Shown here piece after piece: positions 38,292 through 48,114 of a DNA stretch of 64,000 nt. Below the pieces are notes generated by a model. That model worked only from the letters and a program-made list of their open reading frames with translations. It was not told the origin of the DNA and made no database searches. How positions within the stretch are numbered: the stretch's first letter is position 1; every line of letters begins with the position of its first letter. A program made the translations under genes and the position numbers. This stretch comes from Pseudomonadota bacterium. GTDB taxonomy: Bacteria; Pseudomonadota; Gammaproteobacteria; Magnimaribacterales; D2472. The stretch lies in NCBI GenBank assembly GCA_028344535.1, contig JAOMBK010000003.1, forward strand, positions 1-64,000. The letters are read 5' to 3'.

Positions 38292-39542
38292 ATGGAAACT
38301 TTATTTTTAGAACCCTACACAATTTTACTTATAGCTGGTTTCATTGGCTTTTTCATGGCGTTTGGCATTGGAGCAAACGATGTTGCTAATTCGATGGGAA
38401 CCTCAGTAGGTAGTAGAGCCATCACTATCAAACAAGCAATTATTATTGCAGCAATATTTGAATTTCTAGGTGCTTTTCTTGCTGGTGGCGAAGTCACATC
38501 TACAATTAGAAAAGGTATCGTAGATCCTCAGTTATATGTGAATGAAACAAATATATTTGTTATTGGCATGTTATCTGCGCTCTTAGCAGGAGGTACTTGG
38601 TTATACGTTGCTAGTTTGAGAGGGTGGCCTGTTTCAACTACACATACGATCGTTGGATCCATTATTGGTTTCGTATTAATTACCAAGGGCGTTGATGCAG
38701 TCTCGTGGGGAAAAGTAGGTAATATTGCTATGAGCTGGGTTACTTCTCCGCTATTTTCAGGGACATTAGCATTTGGTCTATATATTTCAGCTAAAAAACT
38801 TATTTTAGATAGATCTAATCCTGGAGAAGCTGCAATAAAGTACATCCCTTTTTATAGCTTTCTTGTCGCTGCTGTAATTTCCCTAGTCACAGCAAGAAAG
38901 GGTTTAAAGCATGTTGGAGTTGAGTTCAGTGATAATGAAGTTTATTTATTCATTGCAATATTCAGTTCCCTGGTTGGGCTGGCAACATCATTCTTCCTAA
39001 GAAATAACAAAGAACAAATTATGCGAGAGGGTGGTATTGAATTTGCATTTGGATTGCTAATGATAGTTTCAGCCAGTGCTATGGCCTTTGCTCATGGCTC
39101 TAATGACGTGGCTAATGCAATTGGCCCATTGGCTGCAATTGTTAGTGTTGTTGATACTGGTGAAATTGGTTCCAAGGCAGCTATTAGTCCCTGGGTTTTA
39201 TTTGTCGGTGGTATTGGTATAGTTTTCGGTCTGGCTACCCTTGGATCAAGAGTTATCAAAACTGTAGGCAGGAAAATTACTGCATTAACACCAAGCCTTG
39301 GATTTTCAGCAGAAATGGCAACTGCATCAACTGTAGTAGCTGCATCTTATTTAGGCTTCCCAATCTCAACAACTCATACTTTAGTTGGTGGCGTTATAGG
39401 TGTTGGTTTGGCAAAGGGAGCGGAGCATCTTGATTTTGCATCAATCAAAAGAATTATAGCCTCATGGCTTGTAACAATCCCTGCGGGAGCTGCCTTTACT
39501 GTTTTATTCTACGTACTACTAAGAATTATTTTTGGAGTCTAA
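38292..39542 (+). CDS. pitA: Inorganic phosphate transporter, PiT family
   Basis: FGIGANDVANSMGTSVGSRAI and FAHGSNDVANAIGPLAAI signature repeats; WPVSTTHTIVG / FPISTTHTLVG. Confidence 0.94.
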   Translation: METLFLEPYTILLIAGFIGFFMAFGIGANDVANSMGTSVGSRAITIKQAIIIAAIFEFLGAFLAGGEVTSTIRKGIVDPQLYVNETNIFVIGMLSALLAGGTWLYVASLRGWPVSTTHTIVGSIIGFVLITKGVDAVSWGKVGNIAMSWVTSPLFSGTLAFGLYISAKKLILDRSNPGEAAIKYIPFYSFLVAAVISLVTARKGLKHVGVEFSDNEVYLFIAIFSSLVGLATSFFLRNNKEQIMREGGIEFAFGLLMIVSASAMAFAHGSNDVANAIGPLAAIVSVVDTGEIGSKAAISPWVLFVGGIGIVFGLATLGSRVIKTVGRKITALTPSLGFSAEMATASTVVAASYLGFPISTTHTLVGGVIGVGLAKGAEHLDFASIKRIIASWLVTIPAGAAFTVLFYVLLRIIFGV

Positions 39543-39545
39543 AGA

Positions 39546-40475
39546 ATGGCTCTTAGGTCTTTTTATGTTGCAGTTTTTATAATATTTGGAATTAACAATC
39601 AGCTTTATGCATCACATGATTGGTATGGAAAAGTATTTGTTGATTATCAATCTACTTCAAATGATATAAATGGTAATAAAACCGATGTAAATAATAATGC
39701 CTCAAGATTTGGCATTAAAGGTAGCTTCTTATTATCAGATAACTCTAAACTTAAGTTAGTTTATCAAGCAGAGTATCAATTTGATCCCGTTGACGGAAAG
39801 GCGAGAGGTGATGATGGGACCTTAAAGCAGCGAAATACTTTTGTTGGTATTCAAACAGATTTAGGCATGCTTTTTGCTGGTACACATGATTCCGCTTTCA
39901 AAAAATCTCAATTAAAAATAGATCTATTTAATGACCTGGCTCCTGACATAAAAAATATTTTGCATGGTGAAAATCGTTTAGAAGATTTTATTGGTTACAC
40001 GACCCCAAAGTACATGGGTAAGATTTCTGCAACATTCAATTCCATCAAGAATCCCTCATCTTCAGACAAGAAGTATAGATCTTACTCAGTCAATTTTTCT
40101 GGAAATCTATTTCAAGCAGCTATTGGGGTTGACGACTCAATGAAGGGGTATGACGCCTCAAGACTCGCGATTTTAATTCCACTAGACAAATCAAAGCTCG
40201 GGCTGCTAAATCAGAAGACTAAAAATCTTGCATCGGGCATGACAAAGAATGGTCATGTGATTAGTTTTTCAAGAAGAATTGGTCCAAAGGGCACATTCAA
40301 AATTCAGCGCGCCTCATCAAGCATGAAAATTGATTCAGGCAAGCATACAACAATCGGCTACGATTATCAGTTAAGGAAATCATCCAAGATCTTTACATTC
40401 TATTCTCAACTAGAGTCTTCTAATAAAAGAAAAGCTAAAGATATTTTTTCAATTGGCATAGAGCACAAATTCTAA
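39546..40475 (+). CDS. Gram-negative porin
   Basis: Signal peptide, ASHDWYGKVFVDYQ, NNASRFGIKGSF, GRGDD/RNTFVGIQTDLGMLFAGTHDS, C-terminal IGIEHKF. Confidence 0.85.
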   Translation: MALRSFYVAVFIIFGINNQLYASHDWYGKVFVDYQSTSNDINGNKTDVNNNASRFGIKGSFLLSDNSKLKLVYQAEYQFDPVDGKARGDDGTLKQRNTFVGIQTDLGMLFAGTHDSAFKKSQLKIDLFNDLAPDIKNILHGENRLEDFIGYTTPKYMGKISATFNSIKNPSSSDKKYRSYSVNFSGNLFQAAIGVDDSMKGYDASRLAILIPLDKSKLGLLNQKTKNLASGMTKNGHVISFSRRIGPKGTFKIQRASSSMKIDSGKHTTIGYDYQLRKSSKIFTFYSQLESSNKRKAKDIFSIGIEHKF

Positions 40476-40513
40476 AAATTTAAATACAAGAGCGTTGGAG
40501 TTACAATGCCAAT

Positions 40514-41560
40514 ATGTCTAAATTTATAAAACTATCCTTAATACTAAATATTTTCTTGTTCGTTGGGTGTTCCGATAATAACTCTATCATTGCGATTGCT
40601 GAGACAGAGCCAGTTACAACGAGTGGTGATGCTGCAGATGACCCGGCAATAGTTATTAATTATAGCAACCCACAGCAGTCAATAATTCTTGGAACTGATA
40701 AACGAGCAGGAGTCTATTCATATGATCTTTCTGGAAAAAAAATATCATATGCTGCGCTGGGTGAAATAAATAATATTGATGTAAGACAGGTTGATAATAA
40801 AATTTATGTGGCTGCGTCAAATAGAACAGCTAAATCAATTGAGTTTTGGGAATTTAATCAGCAAGATTTTTTTAATAATCTTCCGCAATCAGGTAATCTT
40901 TTCGGTATTGCTGCTAGGTCAATGACCATTCAAACTAACATAGATGTTTATGGTATTTGCGCCGGCTTGATTGATGGAGTACCGATCGTTTTCATTACAG
41001 AGGATAAAGGTCCTCGAGTTGAGTTGTGGGTACCTCAGGCTCGAACACTAATAGGCACTTTCAGTAATGGAGGTGAATCAGAAGGCTGTGTTTTTGATGA
41101 TGAAAATAAGACGGTATTTATTTCAGAGGAAGAGGTGAATGGTGTTTTAAAAGCCTACAACTTAAATAATGAATTTCCATTTGAAAGTCCCTTTATTGTG
41201 GATTCTCGAAAGGGAAATATTGGCGGTGATCCAGAGGGGCTTACAATCTATAAAACTTCTGAAAAAGAGGGTTATATCTTACTTTCATCCCAAGGAGATA
41301 ATAAATACAACGTTTATAATCGAATGTATCCTCACGAATTTATCTCAAGTTTTACTATTGACGATGACCCAAAAGGCATTGATGGCACATCAGAAACCGA
41401 CGGCATTGACGTTACAAACTTCAATCTAAGAGGAAAATTTTCTAAGGGTTTAATGGTCGCTCAGGACGGTTATAACTATGATGGGGAAGAGCTGAAGAAT
41501 CAAAACTTTAAAATTGTTCCTTTTAATCCCATTCTTAAATCTATAAATAAAAGTAAGTAG
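40514..41560 (+). CDS. phy: Beta-propeller phytase (3-phytase), lipoprotein-like
   Basis: Lipobox FLFVGCS; BPP motifs DDPAIVINYSNPQQSIILGTDKRAGVYSYDLSGKKI, GDPEGLTIY, GLMVAQDGYNYDGEELKNQNFKIVPF. Confidence 0.9.
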   Translation: MSKFIKLSLILNIFLFVGCSDNNSIIAIAETEPVTTSGDAADDPAIVINYSNPQQSIILGTDKRAGVYSYDLSGKKISYAALGEINNIDVRQVDNKIYVAASNRTAKSIEFWEFNQQDFFNNLPQSGNLFGIAARSMTIQTNIDVYGICAGLIDGVPIVFITEDKGPRVELWVPQARTLIGTFSNGGESEGCVFDDENKTVFISEEEVNGVLKAYNLNNEFPFESPFIVDSRKGNIGGDPEGLTIYKTSEKEGYILLSSQGDNKYNVYNRMYPHEFISSFTIDDDPKGIDGTSETDGIDVTNFNLRGKFSKGLMVAQDGYNYDGEELKNQNFKIVPFNPILKSINKSK

Positions 41561-41563
41561 TTT

Positions 41564-42403
41564 TTATTCTTTGGTTGACGATTCAATAAGTTCTGTTGAG
41601 TAGCCTGAGTAAACCTCTACAAACTCTGGATGAGTCAAAATCCAAAATTCATTGTTTTCAATTTTCTTAAAAACAATGGTTGCCAGGTCTTCAGGAGTCA
41701 TACCTTCTTTAACTCCATCGGCAAGCCATTGAGCATTGTTCTTGGCACTTTCGTGTTGATCAATAGAGGATTCATCAAGATCTAAGCCAAGGTGATCTCT
41801 TTCGATGATGTTGGTTTGAACTAATCCAGGGCAAAGCACAGATACTCCCACTTTGTCATTGTCTGTTAGATCCTCATGCAAGGTTCGAGTTAAACCGACA
41901 ACTGCATGCTTGGTGGTTGTATAAGGAGCAAGGGCAGGGCCAACGATGATACCTGCCATGGATGATGTATTAATAATGTGACAACGCTCTTGGCTGGCAA
42001 TCATCTCGTCAACAAAGAGGTTTAAACCATAAATGACACTCATTAAATTAACATCAATAATTCGTTGCCAGTTGTTTTGGTCTGCTTTCCACGCTCGACC
42101 CTCTAAAAAGATTCCTGCATTATTAAAAAGGTAATGAACTGTACCAAACTCACTCTCAATTTTTTCTTTTGCTTTTGAAAAGTCTTCTAAGTTAGATACA
42201 TCACACTGGATGATCATGGAGGGACACTCTGCCATAAGGCTATGGGTCTCACTTAAACCATCTTCATTCAGGTCCATTAAGACAACATTCATTTGAAGCT
42301 TTGCAGCATGCAATGCTAGGCCTCTGCCAATTCCACTAGCAGCACCAGTGATTAGGGCAGTTTTGTTTGTAAAAATATCAGCTTGCAAGATACCCACCAT
42401 CAA
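41564..42403 (-). CDS. Short-chain dehydrogenase/reductase
   Basis: ALITGAASGIGRGLALHA, NNAGIFLEG, YTTTKHAVVGLTRTL. Confidence 0.93.
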   Translation of the reverse strand: MMVGILQADIFTNKTALITGAASGIGRGLALHAAKLQMNVVLMDLNEDGLSETHSLMAECPSMIIQCDVSNLEDFSKAKEKIESEFGTVHYLFNNAGIFLEGRAWKADQNNWQRIIDVNLMSVIYGLNLFVDEMIASQERCHIINTSSMAGIIVGPALAPYTTTKHAVVGLTRTLHEDLTDNDKVGVSVLCPGLVQTNIIERDHLGLDLDESSIDQHESAKNNAQWLADGVKEGMTPEDLATIVFKKIENNEFWILTHPEFVEVYSGYSTELIESSTKE

Positions 42404-43142
42404 TAGGGTAGTAGGATCCAGTTATGTAAGATGCCTCGGATGATGCTAAGAAATAAATTAAGTTGGCTACTTCGTCTGATGTTGCAACTCGATTCATAGG
42501 AATGCGTTGCAGCATGTATTGCATGATATTTTCATCTTTCATGAGTTCGGTATTCATGGGTGTATCAATGACACCTGGACCAATGGCATTTGCTCTGATG
42601 TTCATGGTGGCATAGTCTTGTGCAATTGATTTGGTCAAACCCACCACTGCATGCTTCGATGCTGCATAGGGTGCTTGGGCTGCACTGGCTCTTACTCCCA
42701 TGATCGAGGCAACATTCACAATTGCTCCTGCATCTATCTTTTGCGCAGTTGCCAGTTTTAAGAATTCTCGACAGGCATAAAATGTGCCATGCAAATTAAT
42801 ATCGATGGTTCTATGCCATTCCTCAACTGAATATTGATGCAATGGGTTCAAGGCGGGGCTTATACCAGCACAATTAACTAGTACATGAGCTGGACGATTG
42901 TTAGCCTGTAAGTTAGCAAAAACCGTATCTATTTGAGCATGGTCAGTAATATCACAATGTGCAAAATTAACATTGCAAGTATCTGATTTAAGGCTATTTA
43001 CTGACTGCTCTCCAGCATCTTTATTAGCATCGAGTATCAGCACTTCATAGCCTTCATCTAAAAATCGCTTAACTGCACTTAAGCCAATTCCCGAGGCGCC
43101 TCCTGTGATTACAGCTAATGGCTGTGTATTTTTTTCTGCCAT
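42378..43142 (-). CDS. Short-chain dehydrogenase/reductase
   Basis: AVITGGASGIGLSAV, NCAGISP, YAASKHAVVGLTKS, ITGSYYPIDGGY. Confidence 0.93.
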   Translation of the reverse strand: MAEKNTQPLAVITGGASGIGLSAVKRFLDEGYEVLILDANKDAGEQSVNSLKSDTCNVNFAHCDITDHAQIDTVFANLQANNRPAHVLVNCAGISPALNPLHQYSVEEWHRTIDINLHGTFYACREFLKLATAQKIDAGAIVNVASIMGVRASAAQAPYAASKHAVVGLTKSIAQDYATMNIRANAIGPGVIDTPMNTELMKDENIMQYMLQRIPMNRVATSDEVANLIYFLASSEASYITGSYYPIDGGYLAS

Positions 43143-43303
43143 GGTCTTTCTATATAAAATTAAGTTATTTCATTGTATCTAATCAACTATAACGAATCAG
43201 GAGTTTACGAACAATGTTGGAATATTTATCAGAATTATTGACAAAAAAAAACCAGTTGATACTCGTTGATTGATGAATGTATTTATAAGATAGTAAAATC
43301 CCA

Positions 43304-44968
43304 ATGATGCATTCTGACAAATACATACACGCCCTAGTAGAGAGCCAATCTTTTTTTGAAATTCATCAAGAAAATGTTCTTGGTGTAGAAATGGATGTTT
43401 TTAAAAATCGACCTAGATCATTGGTCGATTTTATTGAGTTGTCTGCAAGCCATGGCGAAAAACCCTATTTGATCTATCAAGATAAAGTTATCAGTTTCAA
43501 CCAACATCTTTTATTGGTAAAAAAAGCAGCTCATATTCTTCAATCACAACATAATGTTAAATCAGGTGACAGGGTTGCCATTTATGCTGCTAATTGTCCT
43601 GAATGGATTATATTTTTCTGGGCTACTGTGAGCATTGGTGCGATCGCTTGTGGTTTGAATGGATGGTGGAAAGGTTCTGAAGCTATCAAGGCGATTGATG
43701 CTGCTGATCCAAATATTATTGTTTGCGATCAAAAACGATTTGATAGGATTGCTGATCAAGTAAAACATCCAACCCTCATTTTTGAAGATTTAGATTTACC
43801 TTCATATGAAGAAGAACTAAAGTCTTTTGTTCGTATAGATGAGGATGAGTGTGCTTGTCTTTTATATACCTCTGGGACAACAGGAACGCCTAAGGGTGTG
43901 ATGACATCGCACAGATCCATGATCGCCAATTCAACATTGCAAATGTTGCAAGGTGCAGCTGTTTCTCAGCATTCATCAAGCTATGGGATTGATTGGTCAA
44001 AGAACACACCAACTAGCTTGCTCACATCTCCTTTATTTCATGTTTCAGGTTTATCTGCGGGAGCTGTAACCAGCTTATTTGCAGGTTCTACAACCCTGGT
44101 TTATGACGGAAGATTTCTAGCAGATAAGGTAATTAAATTAATACAAAAATTTAGCGTTACTTCTTGGGGTGGAGCTGTTCCTACAGCGCTTAAGAGATTG
44201 TTGGATGAGGCTGAAGCAAAAAACTTAATTCTTGAGAGCGTATTGGTTGTTGGTGGCGGAGGAGCTCCCATGCCTCCAGAGCTAATCGACAGAACAAAAG
44301 GAGTTTTTCCCAATTCTGAGTATAGTTTTGGTTACGGTTATGGGCTTACTGAATCAGGCGCCATTACTATTATTAATTGGGGTGAAACACTTAAAGCAGA
44401 ACCTTCTTCACCTGGCCAATCAATGCCAAGCATTAAAATTGAATTAAGGGATGAAGAGGGTAAGTTAATTACAGCGGATTCCGTAGAAGGTGAAATACAC
44501 GTTCAGAGTCCATCGGTAATGCTGGGCTATTACAACAACCCAGAAGCATCTGCTGCTGCTCTGACCAATGATCGATGGTTGCGAACAGGAGACTGGGGCT
44601 ACAAGAAAGGTTCGCTTTACTTCATCTCATCAAGACGGACAGATCTGATTTTAAGAGGTGCTGAGAATGTTTACCCTCAAGAAATTGAATTAATTTTAGA
44701 TTCCCACAAGGATATTGAGGAATCAGCTGTGATAGGTATACCTCATGATGATCTGGGTCAAGAAGTGATGGCGATAGTATCGACTAAAAATTCCCAGTTG
44801 AGCGATTCCGAATTATCAGCATGGGTTGGTAAAGATCTAGCAGATTTTAAAGTGCCTTCTAAATGGAAAATGATTAATACACCTTTGCCTAGAAATGCTT
44901 CCGGAAAATTAATGAAACATGTTTTAATAGATACATCTAAAAATACAATGGTTGAAGAAGATGAGTGA
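43304..44968 (+). CDS. AMP-binding acyl-CoA synthetase
   Basis: LLYTSGTTGTPKGVMTSHRS, GYGYGLTESGA, RWLRTGDWGYKKGSLYFISSRRTDLILRGAENVYP. Confidence 0.95.
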   Translation: MMHSDKYIHALVESQSFFEIHQENVLGVEMDVFKNRPRSLVDFIELSASHGEKPYLIYQDKVISFNQHLLLVKKAAHILQSQHNVKSGDRVAIYAANCPEWIIFFWATVSIGAIACGLNGWWKGSEAIKAIDAADPNIIVCDQKRFDRIADQVKHPTLIFEDLDLPSYEEELKSFVRIDEDECACLLYTSGTTGTPKGVMTSHRSMIANSTLQMLQGAAVSQHSSSYGIDWSKNTPTSLLTSPLFHVSGLSAGAVTSLFAGSTTLVYDGRFLADKVIKLIQKFSVTSWGGAVPTALKRLLDEAEAKNLILESVLVVGGGGAPMPPELIDRTKGVFPNSEYSFGYGYGLTESGAITIINWGETLKAEPSSPGQSMPSIKIELRDEEGKLITADSVEGEIHVQSPSVMLGYYNNPEASAAALTNDRWLRTGDWGYKKGSLYFISSRRTDLILRGAENVYPQEIELILDSHKDIEESAVIGIPHDDLGQEVMAIVSTKNSQLSDSELSAWVGKDLADFKVPSKWKMINTPLPRNASGKLMKHVLIDTSKNTMVEEDE

Positions 44969-45407
44969 TTCAAAAGATTTGCTAAGAGCTCCCTTTGAGC
45001 TTGCGTATAACTATAAGCGCTCAAATGGGCCTGTAATGTCCAAGTTTTTTGAGGCTCTAGGAGAGCAAAAAATTTTAGGAACAAAAAGTAGTACTGGGAA
45101 AGTTTTTTCGCCCGCTGCTGAATTTGACCCTGATACTCATGAGTCTTTAAATGATATGGTTGAAGTTGGTCCCGGAGGATCAATTGAATCGTTTAGTTGG
45201 ATTGAAGCCCCACAAAATCATCATTTAATCAAAGAGCCATTTGCTTTTGCTTTAATAAAACTTGATGGAGCTGACTCCTCTATGCTTCACATGATTGCGG
45301 ATTGCAATGAAGCAGATTTGAGCATCGGCACAAGAGTGACAGCTGCTTGGTCTGAAACTACAACAAAAAGAATTACAGATATAAAATTTTTTATTTTAGA
45401 AAAATGA
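44952..45407 (+). CDS. DUF35/OB-fold protein lacking the zinc-ribbon cysteines
   Basis: Same OB-fold ending as the next ORF (FAFALIKLDGADSSMLHMIADCNEADLSIGTRVTAAW) but no CxxC pair. Confidence 0.78.
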   Translation: MKKMSDSKDLLRAPFELAYNYKRSNGPVMSKFFEALGEQKILGTKSSTGKVFSPAAEFDPDTHESLNDMVEVGPGGSIESFSWIEAPQNHHLIKEPFAFALIKLDGADSSMLHMIADCNEADLSIGTRVTAAWSETTTKRITDIKFFILEK

Positions 45408-45904
45408 GCGCAGAAGATACACCAAAAGATTATTCAGAATCACCTATAAATTTAGAATATTTCTATACAGCCGGTTCAGCCACGACCAGGTTTTTAAATC
45501 AGGTTAAAGAAGGCAATATTGTTGGCCAGGGTTGTCCAAAATGTAAAGCAGTTTACGTTCCCCCAAGAGGGAGTTGTCCAAGATGTGGAGTTGCAACCGA
45601 TATAGAGGTTCCACTGACTGATAAAGGCTGCATAGAATCATTTACTGTGGTGCACATTCCTATTCCAGGAAATCCTATCGTGCCTCCCTATGTTTGCGCG
45701 ATGATTAGATTGGACGGAGCGAACATATCATTTTTACATCTTATTCAAGATGTTGATATTGAGAATATAAGAATAGGCATGCGCATTCAGGCTGTTTGGA
45801 AGCCTAAAGAAGAGTGGACTCATTCTTTAGAAAATATAAAATGGTTTGCTCCTATCGATGAACCAGATGTAGATGTTGCAACATTGAGGTTCCAAGAATC
45901 ATGA
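45404..45904 (+). CDS. Zn-ribbon/OB-fold DUF35 protein
   Basis: CPKCKAVYVPPRGSCPRCG zinc ribbon; YVCAMIRLDGANISFLHLIQDVDIENIRIGMRIQAVW. Confidence 0.9.
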   Translation: MSAEDTPKDYSESPINLEYFYTAGSATTRFLNQVKEGNIVGQGCPKCKAVYVPPRGSCPRCGVATDIEVPLTDKGCIESFTVVHIPIPGNPIVPPYVCAMIRLDGANISFLHLIQDVDIENIRIGMRIQAVWKPKEEWTHSLENIKWFAPIDEPDVDVATLRFQES

Positions 45905-46956
45905 AAAGAGTTGCCATCGTTGGGTATGCTCAACATCCAATATTAAAAAATGCGGGAGCCTTGAATGAGGTTGAACTCATCATGCCTGTGGTGCATCAGC
46001 TCTTTAATGATTTGGGTATCAGCCAAAAGGATATTGATTTTACCTGTTCTGGTAGTTGTGATTATCTACAAGGTGCGGCTTTTGCCTTCGTGGAGGGTTT
46101 ATCTGCTATTCAAACCAATCCACCAATTAAAGAATCTCACGTAGAAATGGATGCAGCATGGGCCATGTATGAATCAATGCTAAAAATTCAAATGGGTGAT
46201 GCTGAGACAGCCCTGATATATGGGTTTGGTAAATCATCGCCGGGAGATTTGGATGCAATTATTTCTTTGCAAATGGATCCTTATTATATTTCTCCTCTAT
46301 GGCCAGACCGAGTTAGTTTAGCGGCTCTTCAAGCTAGAGTTCTGCTTGATCAAAATGTCATTACCTCAGAGCAAATGCTCGCTTCAGTTATTGAAGCAAG
46401 AGCTAACTCAAAAAATAATACGAACGCCTTAATCACTGACTTAATTGATGAGTCAGATTATTTAAACAATGAAATGGTATCTTCTCCATTAAATAAGTTA
46501 GATTGCCCACCAATTTCAGACGGTTCCTCTGCCATGATTATTGCATCAGAAGAAAAAGCTTATGAATTTACAGATCATCCTATTTGGATAGAGGGCATTG
46601 ATCATAGAATTGAATCATCAAACCTAGGCTCTAGGAATCTTGCTACTTCTAACACTTTGCAAGCTTCAATGAACCAATTAAATTTAAAAAATATAAAGTT
46701 TGATGTTGCTGAATTACATACCCAATTTAGCCATGAACTACCTTTTTTAAAATCTTTATTAAATCTTCAAGATGTTCCAACCAATCTTTCAGGCGGTCCA
46801 TTGGTTGGGAACGTAATGATGTGCGCAGGGCTTGATGCAATTGGGAAGGCTTATGAGTCACTCAAAGAAAATCAACTTACCCATGGTTTGGCTCATGCAA
46901 CTTCTGGCCCCTGTCTTCAACACAACATGTTAGTTCACTTGGAGGCACAAAAATGA
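45901..46956 (+). CDS. Thiolase-fold/lipid-transfer-like protein
   Basis: RVAIVGYAQHP, SHVEMDAAWAMYESMLKIQMGDAETALIYGFGKS, LSGGPLVGN, HATSGPCLQHN. Confidence 0.85.
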   Translation: MKRVAIVGYAQHPILKNAGALNEVELIMPVVHQLFNDLGISQKDIDFTCSGSCDYLQGAAFAFVEGLSAIQTNPPIKESHVEMDAAWAMYESMLKIQMGDAETALIYGFGKSSPGDLDAIISLQMDPYYISPLWPDRVSLAALQARVLLDQNVITSEQMLASVIEARANSKNNTNALITDLIDESDYLNNEMVSSPLNKLDCPPISDGSSAMIIASEEKAYEFTDHPIWIEGIDHRIESSNLGSRNLATSNTLQASMNQLNLKNIKFDVAELHTQFSHELPFLKSLLNLQDVPTNLSGGPLVGNVMMCAGLDAIGKAYESLKENQLTHGLAHATSGPCLQHNMLVHLEAQK

Positions 46957-48101
46957 TTCAAGCAGGTGTAATAGGTGTTGGGCAGACAAAATATGATGCT
47001 AAGAGACGTGACGTTTCTATGGCTGGTTTAGTTAGAGAAGCCATTGATAATGCAATGTTAGCAGCCAATCTCGAATGGGATGCTATTGATGCGGTGATCT
47101 TAGGCAAGGCACCAGACATGTTTGAAGGCGTTATCATGCCCGAATTATATTTAGCTGATGCAATTGGAGCTGTGGGCAAGCCTGTATTGCGAGTTCATAC
47201 TGCCGGCAGTGTTGGCGGAAGCACCGCAGTGATTGCTGCCTCGCATGTTTGTTCTGGTCAGTTTAAGACAGTTCTAACAGTGACTTTTGAAAAACAATCC
47301 GAATCAAATGCTACATGGGCTCTATCACCAAGGTATCCATATTCTCCCCATATTAATGCAGGCGCTGGCGGCTACTTTGCACCGTTTATTAGAGAATACA
47401 TTCGTAGATATGAAGCACCTGAACATATTGGTTGGAAAGTAGCAGCCAAAGATCGCCAAAACGCACTAAAAAATCCCTTGGCTCACCTTCATATTCCTGG
47501 CATCGATGAAAAAATGGTAAGTGATACTCCTATGCTTTGGGAGCCTTTACGCTATCTTGAAAGCTGTCCATCCTCTGATGGTGCATGTGCGATGGTCATT
47601 ACCGCGCAAGACCAAGTTGGCTCAAGAAATGTTGCATGGATAAAAGGTATGGCCGTCAGATCAGAAGGCACTTTGTCTGCTGGTAGGGATGAAGTAAATC
47701 CTCAGGCTGGAATTGATTGTGCAAAAGATATATACAATCAAGCAGGTATTCAAAATCCATTTAATGAAATAGATTGTGCTGAGATCTATGTCCCGTTTTC
47801 CTGGTATGAGCCAATGTGGCTAGAGAATCTTGGATTTTGTGATTTAGGGGAAGGTTGGAAGCTAACAGATAAAGATGCAACTTCAATTGATGGTGAGCTT
47901 CCATTTAATATGTCTGGTGGAGTTTTATCTTCCAATCCAATTGGCGCATCTGGGATGATTAGATTTGGTGAGGCTGCACTTCAAGTCATGGGATTGGCAG
48001 AGGATCATCAAGTTGAAGATGCTAAAGTTGCAATGGGTCATGCATATGGCGGTGCTGCACAATTTTTTGCTATGTGGATAGTCTCATCATCACTTGATTA
48101 G
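46953..48101 (+). CDS. Thiolase-fold/lipid-transfer (SCP-x/Ltp)-like protein
   Basis: VIGVGQTKYDAKRRDVSMAGLVREAI, VHTAGSVGGSTAVIAASHVCSG, NMSGGVLSSNPIGASGMIRFGEA, GHAYGGAAQ. Confidence 0.88.
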   Translation: MIQAGVIGVGQTKYDAKRRDVSMAGLVREAIDNAMLAANLEWDAIDAVILGKAPDMFEGVIMPELYLADAIGAVGKPVLRVHTAGSVGGSTAVIAASHVCSGQFKTVLTVTFEKQSESNATWALSPRYPYSPHINAGAGGYFAPFIREYIRRYEAPEHIGWKVAAKDRQNALKNPLAHLHIPGIDEKMVSDTPMLWEPLRYLESCPSSDGACAMVITAQDQVGSRNVAWIKGMAVRSEGTLSAGRDEVNPQAGIDCAKDIYNQAGIQNPFNEIDCAEIYVPFSWYEPMWLENLGFCDLGEGWKLTDKDATSIDGELPFNMSGGVLSSNPIGASGMIRFGEAALQVMGLAEDHQVEDAKVAMGHAYGGAAQFFAMWIVSSSLD

Positions 48102-48114
48102 TTAGGAGAGCTTT

